Shown here: positions 51,623-64,000 of the stretch, piece by piece | Layout of the letters: every line of letters begins with the position of its first letter | Numbering within the stretch: the stretch's first letter is position 1 | NCBI GenBank assembly: GCA_025677815.1 | Contig: JAIXMP010000010.1 | Coordinates: 1,364,001 to 1,428,000 of the forward strand | Length of the DNA: 64,000 bases | From: Phascolomyces articulosus | Lineage: Eukaryota > Mucoromycota > Mucoromycetes > Mucorales > Lichtheimiaceae | Direction of reading: 5' to 3' | Program-made: the position numbers and the translations under genes | Notes under the pieces: model-generated | What the model was told of the DNA's origin: nothing | The model's input: only the letters and a program-made list of their open reading frames with translations | Database searches by the model: none

Positions 51623-54600
51623 CCTGGTGGTTTTAGAAAAAAGGGAGGGAGAGGGAAAGAGAAAGAAAGAAAGAGAGAGAGAGGTTGAAAAAAATATGAA
51701 AGAGACAAAAAAAGTGAAAGGGTGTTCAACCGAGGCCCATGCTATTATTATTTTTAAGCTTGGCAAACACTAACTTCCTAATATTTTCATTAAGACGGGA
51801 AAATGACTACGGTTTGTCTCTTTTTTGACCCTCAATCAAAAATTTTGTCTTTGATATAGGATTTAGAAAGGGGGTATGTCTTGTCCAAATGATTTATAAA
51901 TATATAATATATAATATATTATTATTAAAGTGTGTGCGTGTGTGAGATGGGGTGGCAAAAAAAAATCACTGTTTATTACCCCTGGACGGAAAATTTCTTG
52001 TGAGTGACTATAATCCATACTATAAATCGAATACATAACCGAATCAGATAAAGTGAAAGGGTTAAAAATCCAATGGAAACCTGCCAACAGGGTTCCATAA
52101 TTAGATAAACCAAACCAATAATGCGATCCGAGACTCTGGCACTCCTCTTCCTCACAACTTTAGGTAGAAAATTTGTTTGCATGGTGACTTTTAAAGATAG
52201 CCTATTTGACATGAATAGAACACACTTGAAGCTTTTTTATTCTTCTTTTTTTTTTATATAAATGGAAAGCAATTATTCTGTCACAATGCGATTTCTCTAT
52301 ATGTCTAAATAAAGTAAAATCGTCGAAATATATTATTAATACATATATCAATAGTTTTATGAATAGTATAATCAATCCACCACACCATGTATTCATATCT
52401 ACATGAACCAAATATGGACTTACTGTTTTATGCACGCAAATATCTGCTTTTTGTGGTTACCTTGCTATATTAGTAATTTTTTGTATTATATAGAACTATA
52501 AATAATTTATCATGCGTCGTTGCATCGCAGGAAAATACAATGGGTTCCGGCTATGCATTTAACAAACAAGCAAGAAAACAACAGGTAAAAATGAAACACG
52601 TTAAATTTTTAATGTAAATTTTATCGCTCCAAAATACGTGTACTTTCTCACGAAATGGTGGATGATTCCATTACATAGTAGGCTAATTTTTTTTAGGACA
52701 CAATGAATAAGAAGATCAATCACTACTTCTTTATCTCATTTCTAATAGGATGTAGTACAATTCATCATCCTAATAGTTACTTTCTCATGAAGTATATATA
52801 TAAAGCACTTCTCTTTAATACATTATGGATTACACAACTCCTTGAAATATAGCCCCAATTGATTATCTGTTTCATCTTTTGAGTTGACATACAATAGAAG
52901 AGGACGCGGGTTTTGGTGTTTTCTAGTGGTGAGCCCTGTCTCCATTCATTTCTCCGTCCTACCCTGTTTGCGTCTGTTCTTGAGCAATACTCTCCAAATG
53001 AAGGATTACTGATGGATAGAGTCATTTGCAATATAATTGTACTTCCATTGTGTTTACTTTCAAGCAATTTTTTCCACCTGCCAACTTTGTTGGCACCCAA
53101 TTCAATTAAGAAAACGATAAAAAAACATACTTGATAAAAGATGATGTACTATTTAAAAATGGTGTGTCTTTTTTTTCAGGTCCTTCCATTTTATATACTT
53201 TCGTTGTTTCATATATATATTTTTTCAGTAAACTACATCATCGTTTCTTTATTATCATAAACATCATCATAAAAACCCATTGTTTTTAACCGTTCCCATT
53301 TTCCAGAATGGCTTCCGAACGCACGGACCATACCCATCTTTTTCTCCTTTATATAATTAATCTGACGTTTGATTATTTGATCATGAAAGAACAGACTTTA
53401 TTAACAATAATAGACAGTGTCACGTATATTTTTCCTCTTCCGTTGTGTTAGATCCTTTATCCTTTTTCAAAATAATAAAATAATATTGATACATATTTCA
53501 TTGGCTTTGTGGAATTTGGTTAATTTTAGATTAGAATAAAAGATAAAACGGACGATATAAATCCTTTGAGACTTTTTTATAGGTTTTTTAATGGGAAGAA
53601 AGATTTGAATAAAAGTTTAATTACTTTTCTACAATTACATTTACAATGGCTTATTTATACTTTTTCTATTCTATGAAAGATATGGGCTTAGTTACTTATT
53701 TTATACTATTCTATATTATGGATGGATGAATCGGGACCTTTGGGATATGATAATTATTATCATTTATGAGGGTAGCTATAAGGATAGGTCTAATGCTGCG
53801 CCTTTTATCTTTGACATCTTTGACGTTTTCTTTTTAGAGAGTTATATGAAGGTAGTACATCGTTATGCGACTATACTAATTTCCTTTTCTAAACAAGGGT
53901 TATTTAAGTTTCCTTATTTGTATATGTGCGCAGACTGTGCCTTTTGTGTAATATCGGTATTTATTATAGAGTATAGTGTCAGAATACGACAGGCTTTATG
54001 CACTAATATTGTCTCCATTTTGAACCAACATGGACAATAGAATCATATGCTTATCTTTAATAGTTCTACGTATATTGTTGTAAATAAATCTCAAAACATC
54101 GACAGGAATATGAATAATAAATCAACAATGGTATTAAATCAGTGACTTATATACCAATTAACTTTCAGATTTATATCTACTTGTACCGTTGATTACATTC
54201 ATGAAAGAATAGCAACAGTCCACCAGAGAAAAAATGAGAAAACGTGCCGATTGAAGCACACTTGATGCCATTATAAAGTAAATCAGCGTACCAAAACTTA
54301 TAAATTATGTGTCGCCTTCTACAGACACATTATCCACATTATTCACGATACTAAATTCATTATTATTAGGTTACATAATAAATGGTTAATAAAGAATAAA
54401 GGTTGCTTCAATTAAAAATATCCTATACCTAACGATACATCAGTATATAATGCTGTAAAGAAGATTTTGTGTTTATCACATAACATTTATGCGTCCGGAC
54501 GGGATATCTTTAAATATAAAATTAAATGTGTTATTTATCAGCTACTATTGTTGTTTAATATTAGCATAATACTTAGAGTAACAAAAAAATCTTATTATAG

Positions 54601-55943
54601 GAACAATAAGCTGTATCAAAAAAACAAACTCAATCTAGCGCTCATTCTTTCCCGGCAGATCCTCTCCCGTGTTGTTCCATGTTTCTAATACCAGAAGTAC
54701 TATATAATAAAACGTGTTTTCGTGTGATATGGAAAGTTGAGGAATTCGTATCTCAGGTACTAGACTTCGCCGGCAACATTTACCAGGCCTACTATCGAAG
54801 CCCATCTTAATTGCTCTTAAACGTTTTATTCGAAAGATGGGGAGTGCTATATAATCCTATTGTATACTTTGAGGACGACTACAGGCATTTGCTTTTTACA
54901 ATTGTACTTCTATACCAGTCTTACTAAAATTGGAAAAAACCGATTCCCGCATAAAAAAAAAGTTACCCAGGGTTGCCAAAGGGTGGAGAAAGTATATTTT
55001 ATTAGGTAAGCATGATTCATAGATCATTTTCCTGTAAACTTTGGGAAATACATGCTGTCTTAACCCATTGTCCATTGTCACATTATAATATAGATTGTAT
55101 TTTTTTAATTACGATCTATCAAAGTATCATAGAGTATAAGATGAATATCACCTTTTTTTTTTTTGAAAGGAAACTACGTGATAATAGTATACTTGTATCT
55201 TTATTAGTTTTATATTTATCATTTAAAGACTATTCTTGAATAACTTTAATCGTGGTAATATCAAAGTAAAATTATCATATGTAAAATATGGTTTTTTTTT
55301 CTTTTCTCTGTTTGTGCAAATAACAGCGCGCGCGTACAAAACACATGCGTGTTCAAGCCAATTTCAAACAAACTTAGTAATAAAAAATATCTTGACATCT
55401 CCCACACATTTTCATGGATGAACCAAAAAACCCGCTTTTTTCTGTGTGGGTGGATTGAACCTTATTATTGATATTTAAATGAGATTAAATACCCTATTTG
55501 TAAACAAGGATAATTGAAATGAAACATTTACATACAAAGGGAAGAAAAAGCGCAAGTCGTTCTACTTCTAATAATAATAATAAAAGAAAGATGAAGTAAT
55601 ATAACGACCTCAATGCATAAAATATCATGTAAGCAATGTTGTGCAAACTATAAAAACATACACGCACACAATCTGTTTCTTTAGCATGACATTCGTCTTG
55701 TACAACATGAACAAAAATGTGTCGGCAGATCCTATCAAGATAAATGACTTGCTTTAAAATGTATTATTTCTCATACTAAATTTACTGATCACAATTATCC
55801 TATCCTAGTAAATAACATCATCCATTTTTTGTACATTGTTATATGCATAACTATATATTTATTTTTTTATTGACCGTAGTAGTAATAGGGGAAGGATATA
55901 TACAAAATAGATACGTAGTAAAACATTTAACACATTTTTTTTT
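51623..55943. other. Gene-poor region
   Basis: About 4.3 kb with no firm gene. A weak two-exon candidate at 52540-52852 (+) is listed separately. A minus-strand frame at 51863-52150 has protein-like composition but opens after a stop and has no known relatives to me. The rest is AT-rich, with a GC alternating tract at 55326-55334. Confidence 0.55.
52540..52852 (+). other. Weak two-exon coding candidate or gene remnant
   Basis: ATG at 52540 opens 15 codons (MGSGYAFNKQARKQQ) up to a GTAAAA donor at 52585. Joining to an acceptor at 52696 keeps phase 0 and gives 51 further residues before a stop at 52850. The first exon looks like protein; the second is AT-driven. It may be a remnant of a gene whose later exons are gone. 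No family is recognised. Confidence 0.2.
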
Positions 55944-57779
55944 TTACTTTTTCAAGTTTTGTTCTCTTATAAAGATCCATTCTAATTCCAATACTTCCCG
56001 CCACATGGTACTTTGTTTTCCAAATGTATACAAAATAGCTTCCTTGGCAAGTAAAATCCATCTTCTCACACCACGTTCCTGGAACGTTTCCAGCTTGCCA
56101 CCTTGAATTTCATTTTGAATGATAGAATTCCAGGCTGATTTAGCAAGTAAAAGTAAATGTTGGGCCAACATGGGATGATAAGGCGGATAAATGATTGAAT
56201 ATTGAACCAAGACATACATGCCCAGTTTAGTAGCAGCACGCCAATTCCCTTCCATCATGGTATCCACAAACAATTTGGTACACGCAGACAAAGTGGTGAT
56301 GCGAAAAGGAATGATTTCTGCGGGTGGGTATGTCGAGACTTGATCAATGGCAGCACCAAGAATATCATGATAGGAATCCGAAGCAGCTGAATCAGGTAAA
56401 GCAGCATGTCTGGGTGGATCATCAAAGGCAGTCAGCTGTTTCAGTATCGTCCCGGTCGCGGAGCTGTTTGCCGAGTTGGAATGATGAGTAGGTGAGCGTG
56501 TACCAACGAATTGTATGGCTGGGTTACTGGCAGACCAGAGGTAGGGCGTGAGAAAAGGAAGTAGAAAATGAACATAGTATTGTAAGGATAAGGGTTTGGA
56601 TCGATCAGGAATTGTTCCATTGGTTCGATTGTATGTTTTTGTCATGACAGGTAAATCCCATTCTTCTTCCACCAATTGCATGATATGTTTGCTGATATCA
56701 TCTTGTTTGGTAGGATCTCCATGGTGTCCATTCAAAAGTCTTTCTGCACGATCCCAATCTGATTCTTCCTCCCCCAGCATACCGTCGATCCTGCCAATCA
56801 CATTATCATCCCTACATCGCTCACATGTACATTGGAAAAAGTATTTATCACGTAATGTCTTTTGTCGTGCTGTTCGACTATGAGCAATATCCACATAAGC
56901 AATCGTAATTTCTTCGTCAGGTTGAATATTGTCGATCGCTTTGATCACGAGTAAGGCACCATCAAATAAAACCGCTGCATTGGGTCGACACGAATGGTTG
57001 AACAATGAAGCAACAGGATAAGTACCTTCACCCATAGTAAATAATTGTTCATCATAAATAGCAAAATTGTTACACTTGAATCGTCCCAAGAATTGGATCA
57101 ATTGTTTTTCTTGTAATGGTGTATCGACGAGATAAGATTTTTCTTTGGCTGTCTTGGCAACAGATGCATAATGATCCAATAAATAATGAGGATGATTATC
57201 CAAATGATCCATCAAGGAAGCAAATGCTTCCATGGTCACTTGTACTGTTTCTTCATCATTTGGTTCCATTCCTTGTTGTTGTTCACCATTGACCTGTTGA
57301 CGCTTCATAAAACGTGATACATTCAAAGCAACACGTTCTGTCATTTCTAAATCCAAAGTAGAATCATCCTCTTCTTCGTCGTCGTTTATCTTGTTATTAC
57401 TTTCATCATCGTCATGGTGATGATGGTTATTGGGGGTTGCGGGTTGACATACAAATTGATGATAACTTAACCAAGCATTTTTGAAACATGCCATATCGCA
57501 AAAATAAGCGGATTTACAACGTGAACAACGTTGCAAAGGTGTGGTTTGGTTATAAGTGGTGGCGGTGGACCCCAATTTTCGAAAACAATAGTTACAAAAT
57601 TCATGACGATTGGCTTTTAAGGGGACCGTACCTAATGGTTGTGATGTGGTCACAATGGCACCTCGTTCCAATGGTGCTGTAGCAACCACACTTTTTCCTT
57701 TATCTTTATCTTGAACAAGTGCTAAATGATAACTTGCAAGGTATTTTTCTAGTGATGCGATCGTTGTAGGTGCTGTCAT
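55944..57779 (-). CDS. SET and MYND domain (SMYD-like) protein
   Basis: A single exon of 611 aa. The MYND zinc finger sits inside the split SET domain: C62, C65, C85, C88, C94, C98, H107 and C111 are all present. An acidic, His/Asp-rich linker (118-142) follows. The SET core has NHSCRPN (261-267) for S-adenosylmethionine binding and ITIAYVD (291-297) with the catalytic-site Tyr. The post-SET motif is CTCERC (317-322). The C-terminal 250 residues are helical, as in SMYD proteins. It probably methylates lysines of histones or other proteins. The in-frame ATG at 57848 would add a Phe/Leu-rich leader that disagrees with a cytosolic or nuclear enzyme, so I chose 57779. It is intronless, unlike nearly all its neighbours. 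Confidence 0.88.
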   Translation of the reverse strand: MTAPTTIASLEKYLASYHLALVQDKDKGKSVVATAPLERGAIVTTSQPLGTVPLKANRHEFCNYCFRKLGSTATTYNQTTPLQRCSRCKSAYFCDMACFKNAWLSYHQFVCQPATPNNHHHHDDDESNNKINDDEEEDDSTLDLEMTERVALNVSRFMKRQQVNGEQQQGMEPNDEETVQVTMEAFASLMDHLDNHPHYLLDHYASVAKTAKEKSYLVDTPLQEKQLIQFLGRFKCNNFAIYDEQLFTMGEGTYPVASLFNHSCRPNAAVLFDGALLVIKAIDNIQPDEEITIAYVDIAHSRTARQKTLRDKYFFQCTCERCRDDNVIGRIDGMLGEEESDWDRAERLLNGHHGDPTKQDDISKHIMQLVEEEWDLPVMTKTYNRTNGTIPDRSKPLSLQYYVHFLLPFLTPYLWSASNPAIQFVGTRSPTHHSNSANSSATGTILKQLTAFDDPPRHAALPDSAASDSYHDILGAAIDQVSTYPPAEIIPFRITTLSACTKLFVDTMMEGNWRAATKLGMYVLVQYSIIYPPYHPMLAQHLLLLAKSAWNSIIQNEIQGGKLETFQERGVRRWILLAKEAILYTFGKQSTMWREVLELEWIFIREQNLKK

Positions 57780-59156
57780 GTTTTTATGTTGTGTGCTGGA
57801 GAGAGAGTAAAAAAAAAAAAGAAAAAGAAAAAAAAGGTACGAACGCAAACGGAATAGATTTTCCCTTTAAAGCTTGTTTGACCCAGAAAAAAAATGACAG
57901 TCGCACAGTTTGAGTGGACAGAGGTTTTTTTATAATGGAAAGAATATAAGGTTAAGTAAACAGCTTTATTAAAAAACACTCTGTAAAACCCATCTCTAAG
58001 ATTCATAATAATTCACACACTCCAAACGGTGGATTACTCTATTAGGAAACTATAAAGTAAACCCAGTCAATTTTATTTAAATGAACCAGAAGAGAAAATG
58101 ATATTTTGAATGACATAAAAAAACCCAAGGATTTTAGATAGATAAGGCCACTGTTATAAGGTTATAGATGAAGCATGATAATGACGATATTGGATACTGT
58201 TACAAGGGCCCTGAATATAATAATTCATTGTGTAATAATTAAATGTCCATATAATACTTGAAACAAAAAGTCATATTGGTGATGACAAAGCAACTTATAC
58301 TCCACAAAAAGAGTCTTTTCCTTCTCTTCCCCACACACAATGTATTATTATTTTTATGTTTCAATCCAAACATTGACTTCGTCGTCATTGTCGTATTTTT
58401 AAACCAGAAAAATTTTATATTGACATGTGCTTTTTTTATTTGTTAAAAAGTTTGGTGTGAAACTTTTCCACTTTATAAAAGGAGGGCTCTTGTCTACTTC
58501 TTACGTAGATGATTTTAAAAACGTTTATAGACTCCGAATCCATTTTCCTTGTTGAGATACACCAGAATCTATTTTTGATGGGACCTGTTGATATATCTAT
58601 ATATAATCCACTTTGATCTCCCCTTTGAAATCAACTCATAAAATAGTAACAATAGTAGTTAGTAGTAGTAAAATGACATATATATAAGAAGGGTCCATTA
58701 TAGCCTTACGAATAAAATGAATGAGTCTATATATTATCTAATAATATATATCAAATAATAAAAGTTGGTTAATTATAAGTATTACACAAGAAAAAGGTAT
58801 TTAACTCAGTTTATATACAATATATTACAAAAAGAGGTTGTTTGTGTGATTCTATTATGATTATAACGCGTGGTTGTAATGACTGGTTGCACTGTTTAAT
58901 CCAATTTACCATAGAAAGCCAAGAATTGATTGCTGCTATCCACCGTTGTTCCCTCCCCTTCTTCTTTGTTTCTCTCTCTCTCTCTCTCTCTATTTTTTTC
59001 CCCTTTCCCTTCTTTTTTACTCTTTTTTTTCACTTACTCTTACTCTTCTCCTATTTTTCTTTTATAAACTCCAATCCTTCTAATATATCTTCCAAATAAA
59101 ACTTTTTTTTTCTCTCTCTCTCACTCTCACTTTGTTATAAAAATATTTCAATATTG
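57780..59156. other. Divergent intergenic region
   Basis: About 1.4 kb between the SMYD-like gene and the type I membrane protein gene, with their promoters. CT-rich tracts at 58970-59050 and 59101-59125 precede the rightward start codon. No gene is seen. Confidence 0.6.
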
Positions 59157-61024
59157 ATGAAGTCTCAGCCGTTCATTGTCGGCTTGTTTTTTTATTATTT
59201 CATTACCATTATAAATGCGACCACTGTCGATTCCTTATTAGTGAAGCGTCAAGGTATATACATGCTCTTTTTTGGGATTCAATCATGAACCCACCACCCC
59301 TTTCTCGTGTATACCCAATGAATGTTTCCAGTTTATTAAAAAAAATAAAAACTATGATTTGTTTAGTGGTCGCTTCTGCTGCATGTGCACGTTTAGAAAA
59401 TACGCAAGGAATTTGTTCACCTTCTTCTACTTCTGAATGGTATAATGGGACATTCCAAGAACTAACGTGGAAGTACAAGTAAGGTTTCACTAAAAAACTT
59501 TTGGGAGTCCCAAAATAAAAAATAAAAAAAAATAAAAAAAACTCAACTAACTTATTTTTAAACATTTGATCTCCAAATTTGTTTCTAAAGTAACCCACAG
59601 TATATGAGAGGCGATGTAAGTCATTTGTTTATAATGAATGACCCTTGAAAACAATAGGTTTTAATAAGTATTTTTGTAATAATATGTAAATAGGGTACGG
59701 TCAATGTTCATTTACTTTATATGATCGATAATGAATATACGAGTATCAAAAATTGGACAAATCAACCATTATCACCCGGTACGATTGTTGAACAAATTGA
59801 CGATTCTTGGTTCCCATCTTTACTTCCCGATAACAGCCCCAATAAAACTTGGGAACCATATATTTATGTTCTTACTGATGGTCATGATTATCGAGAAGAA
59901 ATCGCATACGATTATAATTTCCCAGCACCTGTTCAATTTAAATTGATTCGTACGTTTTTTTTTCTCATGATTATATTTTACTTAAGGAGTTTCTTCTTCA
60001 CTGTGGGAAATCCTATATGTATATATATATGTATTATACATATATATAAAAAGAAGAGCCTTTCTCTTTTTCTCTGTTTTTTAAGGGGAGAAGAAAAAAA
60101 GTACAAGGGGACCAATTTGTTCATTATCAACAGGACTAAAAAAACAAAACTATTGACAAAACTACCATTAATCTCATTCATTTATTTCATTTGTTTATTT
60201 ATTTATTAGAAAACGCACATAATGCATCATCAGCATCCAATCCAAACAATGGCGACACAACGGGTGCAGCAGATACGAGTGAATCATCGAGTGGATTAAA
60301 AGGATGGATGATTGCCGTTATTGTCATAGCGTGTGTTCTATTTGTAGCAGCACTTGGTGCCCTATTTTGGTTATTCCGCCGATTACGACGAAACAAAGCA
60401 GCTGCTGCAGCAGCTACGGCTGGTGGAGCCATGGGTGAAACGAGTGATCAACGAAATCTTATTCAAGGTAAAGATGGTACATATACTTCTCAAATGAGTA
60501 GTACACCTTCAGCAGCAGCCATTGCACGACCTTTTGCAGGATCTGTCACCAATACATCTTCTGTAGGGGGTGGTGAACGAAACGATATTTCTTCCATTCA
60601 TTCTTCAACACCTATTGTTCATCATGGTGGTTCGCAACGTGCTCCTACGACCGCTTCTATGCCACAATCACCTTCTTCTCCGCGAAGTATGACGGATCAA
60701 TATAATTATGATAAGGTCTCACCTCCTCCCGCTGTCGCCCAAATTATGCAACAACAAGAAGCACGACAATCCAGTTCAATTTTGAGTGCAACAGATGCTG
60801 TCATGATTGCGGATACATTTAGACAATTTATGCGTAAACCCGAATGGAATGAACATCATGATGATGAAGAAGATGAGGATGGTACAGGTGCAGGTGGTAC
60901 ATTTAAATCTTCTCAAGCTTTTTCAGCAAATGATGAACATAAATCAACATCATCACCGCAAACATCGGACGGTGCTGGTAGTCATAATATATCAACATCG
61001 AATAAACCAGATGGAGGAGTATGA
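59157..61024 (+). CDS. Type I membrane protein with DUF7137-like ectodomain
   Basis: Exons are 59157..59253, 59367..59478, 59591..59615, 59694..59949 and 60210..61024, giving 434 aa. A signal peptide covers about residues 1-21. The ectodomain (about 22-190) has two Cys, Asn-glycosylation sequons (for example NGT and NKT) and strands such as VNVHLLYMIDNEY, DSWFPSLLP and PYIYVLTDG. A Ser/Gly-rich stalk leads to a membrane segment at 196-218 and an RRLRRNK stop-transfer. The cytosolic part is Ser/Thr/Pro-rich with PPPAVAQIMQQQ and a block SATDAVMIADTFRQFMRKPEW that looks conserved. Exon 3 is 25 nt; using the acceptor at 59590 rather than 59600 avoids a stop and restores phase. The ectodomain resembles fungal DUF7137 proteins, from memory only. 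A cell-wall or surface sensor is possible. Confidence 0.72.
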
Positions 61025-63831
61025 TAAATGCTTCAAAACATACAACACACACTTTTTTTAATATATCTGTCTCAGCAACAATAACTACAGCTATAGAACT
61101 GATCAAACAAAAAAAAAGTGAGGAACCCCTTCTTCTCTCGATTTGATTCAATAGTGACAACAAAAAACAAAAACAAAAACAAAAAAAAACAGAAAGAAAA
61201 TCCATCATATAATTTGTTCGATTTTATACCCTCTTTTTTATTTTTATTCTCTTCCTCTCTCACGCATCAACAACACCTTTCTACCATTTATCAAATACAT
61301 CACTCCATCATCATTTTCAACACCTCTTCTTTCAGCAAACCAAAGGTTCACAATTATATATTATAATTATTCAATCCACTCCTCCAAACCAGTAAAAAAA
61401 ACCAATTTTTTTTTCTTGTACTTGTTTTTTTTATTTCTTTTACTATTAATATTTTTTGGCATATTGTTCCTTCTTTATTTTTTTCTTCAATGAATTTAAT
61501 TCATCTTTCCATTTTCATCTGTAAGAGTAGACTTTTTTTTTATTTTTATTCCTTTTATTTTAATTTATTTCTTCTTGCAGTTCTGGAAAAAAAAACAACA
61601 GCAATGACAACCAAAAAAATATATATCAACCTCATTTCGTATATAACGTTTATTTTGTCATGTAAAAAAACAGCCTTTTTTAAAAAAAAAAATTATTATC
61701 GTATCATGACCCACGATAGGAAGGGCTTAGTATTAGGATCCCTATACACCCGATTTAGTGTTTGACAGAAACGAAAAATAGAGTAGCTTGAATCGTTGTC
61801 TCGCTTCAAATTTAGACATATAGGTCACACGAGATCCTATTAAACGGAAATTTTAAAACTGATCGAAAAAAGAAAGAGTTGATGTGATTAGCAACCTACA
61901 GCAAACAACAAACAACAACCTGATTTTCATAATAAACGATGATGTAAGAATAAGATTCAAGGAATCTATTTTGTAAAAAATGTTACTGTTTTTCAGAAAT
62001 CCTTCATACGTTTTTGTATAACAAAAAAGGTTGAAAAAAGAAGGAAACCGTTTTAGAATCGTGAGTATGTGGACCCCACCCCAAAAAAAAAAGAAACGAA
62101 AAAAAAACGCGTAATAAGGTATGGGTATGAATAGGCATTAGATAAGACGCGAGTGCCTTCATATATATACTGATTTTTTTCAGAGTTGTGCCTCTCCTTA
62201 TCACACGGTCATGATCGAATTTTAAAATTGTGTTAAAATCACAATAACCTTTTTATATCTTTAGATGAAGATAGCTCTGAGTATGTAATAAATACTCTAA
62301 TGCTTTTATAACGTTTTATATGCTTTATATGTTATTGGAAAATAGTGAAAAGCTGGTATATATTTTTTGGATAATGAAGAGTTTGGAAGTTTTAATAAAT
62401 GGATATGTAGTACAGAAGTTACAATTAAACCTCTTATACACTGTAAGTAATTATGAGTGAATATGAATATATTCCTTGCTATTCACGGATGACACAGGTG
62501 TATCCTCCTATGTTACAAATATGAACCAATAATACATACAGTTAACCACTAATTTCGTAAGATCTTGGGAGACATTGATTTGCTATATATGTTATATAAA
62601 CGGATATCGTTGGTTACTAGAGGATTTACTAGTATATATTGCTTGGTTTCTATTAGTTGTTATCCTTAACTTCCCATTTTGTATATATTACTTACGCTCT
62701 GTAAGATGATAAAACGGTGGTTTAACATCACCAGAGCCAGGTTCAAAAGGAATTGCACTACTAATACATGCAAGATCAATCAGTAAGGTCATAAAAATAA
62801 TAGGAAAAAAATCTTTTTTTTTGGAAAGACAAAGATGGAGAATGTAGATGAGCCAAGAAAAAAAATACACATGAATGAATCGCCATTATATATATGCTTT
62901 GCTGCATTATATTTATCAGTATTAATAATAAAATATTATTTTCTCTTACGGATAGGATGGCCATCATGGTAACGAGGTTCAAAATGCAAGAGATGATATC
63001 ATGATTTATATACTATAGGTCCCATTATATGATCATATTGATAATCTCTTACAATGTCTAATCACATAAAATTTATATTTATTAATGTGGAAGACTGACT
63101 TGACCTGCGCCTACAGGCATATAGTCGCTTCCTTGCGGCATTTTGATGTGAAGTTATGTATGAATAAAGATATGTAGAATTAGTTGAAAAACCCCCCTTT
63201 GGGAGGAAAAGCTAAGCTAGTGTGGATAATGTGGTAGTGATACAATTGTAAGTCTAATCACATACATATATGATAGATATTATGCAAATGCATATATATC
63301 CCAATGAGCAAGGATCTAATAATTTTCCTGGTAATCACCGTGGTGGATCAGATAAATTTATTGTTGTATATATTATATATTTATATAACATTTATATCAG
63401 TCCTGCGATAAACAATGGACTATCAAACAATCGTGCCATATTATTTTAATGATTAAATGAATAGTGTTCTTCATGCACGTAATAGTAACTTTTTGATAAA
63501 CAAATTACCTTGAAGCGTTAGACAGAAAAGCTATTAATATTTCTAAATATTTTATAATCTTACTTATATTATGATAAATATTTAAATGCATATACTATAC
63601 AATCAAGAGTTTGCATTAAAGAGGGAGAGAAACATGTATTATATATAAACATAGCGCCACTGGATATACGAATAATTTATCCATTGGCAAAGATATGATT
63701 GTGTTATTATGTGAAAGTATTTTGATAATCCATCTAAATAAATCATATAAATATCGGGTTATCAAAATAAAAAAAGATTGATATATACATTACTTCTTCT
63801 TTCGTTCTTTTCCCGTACATCTGTAAAGAAA
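61025..63831. other. Gene-poor region with dispersed repeat copy B
   Basis: About 2.8 kb. Apart from the repeat at 63080-63240, no gene is supported. Minus-strand frames at 62688-62982 contain a possible GTAAGA donor and TAG acceptor but do not join in phase. A TATAAATA at 63746-63753 lies about 80 nt before the next start codon. Confidence 0.55.
63080..63240 (-). repeat. Dispersed repeat, copy B
   Basis: The partner of 22970-23120 (see there). On the minus strand it carries ATG followed by PQGSDYM and stops after 19 residues. The six-G block lies about 60 nt upstream of this ATG. Confidence 0.6.
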
Positions 63832-63958
63832 ATGAAACTTCTCTATACTTTGTCACTGGCCATGCTAGGACTCACATCAAGTACCGTTATTTATGGTGCA
63901 GCACTTGCAGATGAAGATTTGCAACAACTTGACCATCAAATCAGTCCTGCTGCTGAAG
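63832..63958 (+). CDS. Secreted protein, first exon only (runs off the window)
   Basis: ATG 63832 opens a clear signal peptide (MKLLYTLSLAMLGL..., cut probably near residues 22-26), then ADEDLQQLDHQISPAAEG. The exon ends in phase 1 at a GTAAAT donor (63959). Later exons lie beyond the window, so the function cannot be told. A TATAAATA box 80 nt upstream supports the start. Confidence 0.6.
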
Positions 63959-64000
63959 GTAAATACATAAGACGGTATAACAAAGTATAATGGATATCAA

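Noticed and set aside
59600..59615. Acceptor at CCCACAG (59600) for exon 3 of the type I membrane protein
   Set aside because: It would place a TGA stop three codons on; the acceptor ten bases earlier keeps the frame and gives a sensible join.
62688..62982. Two-exon minus-strand gene downstream of repeat copy B
   Set aside because: A GTAAGA donor and TAG acceptor exist, but the flanking frames do not join in phase and the product shows no family resemblance.

Overview
The window reads as nuclear DNA of a filamentous fungus, most likely an early-diverging one of the Mucorales type. The support is strongly AT-rich intergenic DNA, many short introns (about 45-150 nt) with GTAAGT-like donors and (T/A)AG acceptors, a fungal secreted alpha-amylase, a Cdc10-type septin, a UPF0658 Golgi protein, and the relic of a TPR/F-box/LRR gene of a kind that is abundant in Mucorales. 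No prokaryotic, organellar or CRISPR signal was seen. Species cannot be decided from sequence alone. All multi-exon models below were spliced by hand and checked for reading phase.

Layout. 1-6.5 kb (minus strand): four tandem two-exon genes for small single-pass membrane proteins with cytosolic PPxY motifs; a fifth lies apart at 25.6-26.1 kb. All five have one phase-1 intron just after the membrane and basic segment. This is the least explained gene set here. 8-11.3 kb: mitochondrial ribosomal protein bL21m (-), a decayed TPR/F-box/LRR gene (+), and a LYAR-type zinc-finger nucleolar protein (+). 11.7-13.2 kb: secreted GH13 alpha-amylase (-). 16.4-19.5 kb: a divergent pair, Sof1/DCAF13 (-) and a CCDC174-like protein (+), with 130 bp between their start codons. 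19.5-25.6 kb: gene-poor, with a near-perfect 151-bp inverted repeat, a GC-richer candidate structured RNA, and one copy of a dispersed repeat whose second copy is at 63.1 kb.

27.2-33 kb (+): LETM1/Mdm38 inner mitochondrial membrane protein and a UPF0658 Golgi membrane protein. 33.6-35.9 kb (-): Cdc10-like septin. 35.9-43 kb: about 7 kb without a credible gene, ending at the promoter of a four-finger C2H2 regulator (43-44.2 kb, +). 46.1-51.6 kb (-): a nine-exon coiled-coil protein of unknown role, then a Sok1/TCP11-family protein. 51.6-55.9 kb: gene-poor. 55.9-57.8 kb (-): a single-exon SET-MYND protein. 59.2-61 kb (+): a secreted or plasma-membrane type I protein. At 63.8 kb the first exon of a secreted protein runs off the window.

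There is no operon-like logic. Functional links are loose: LYAR and Sof1 both belong to ribosome biogenesis, bL21m and LETM1 to mitochondria, and the PPxY proteins are best explained (inference) as membrane adaptors for a NEDD4/Rsp5-type ubiquitin ligase.
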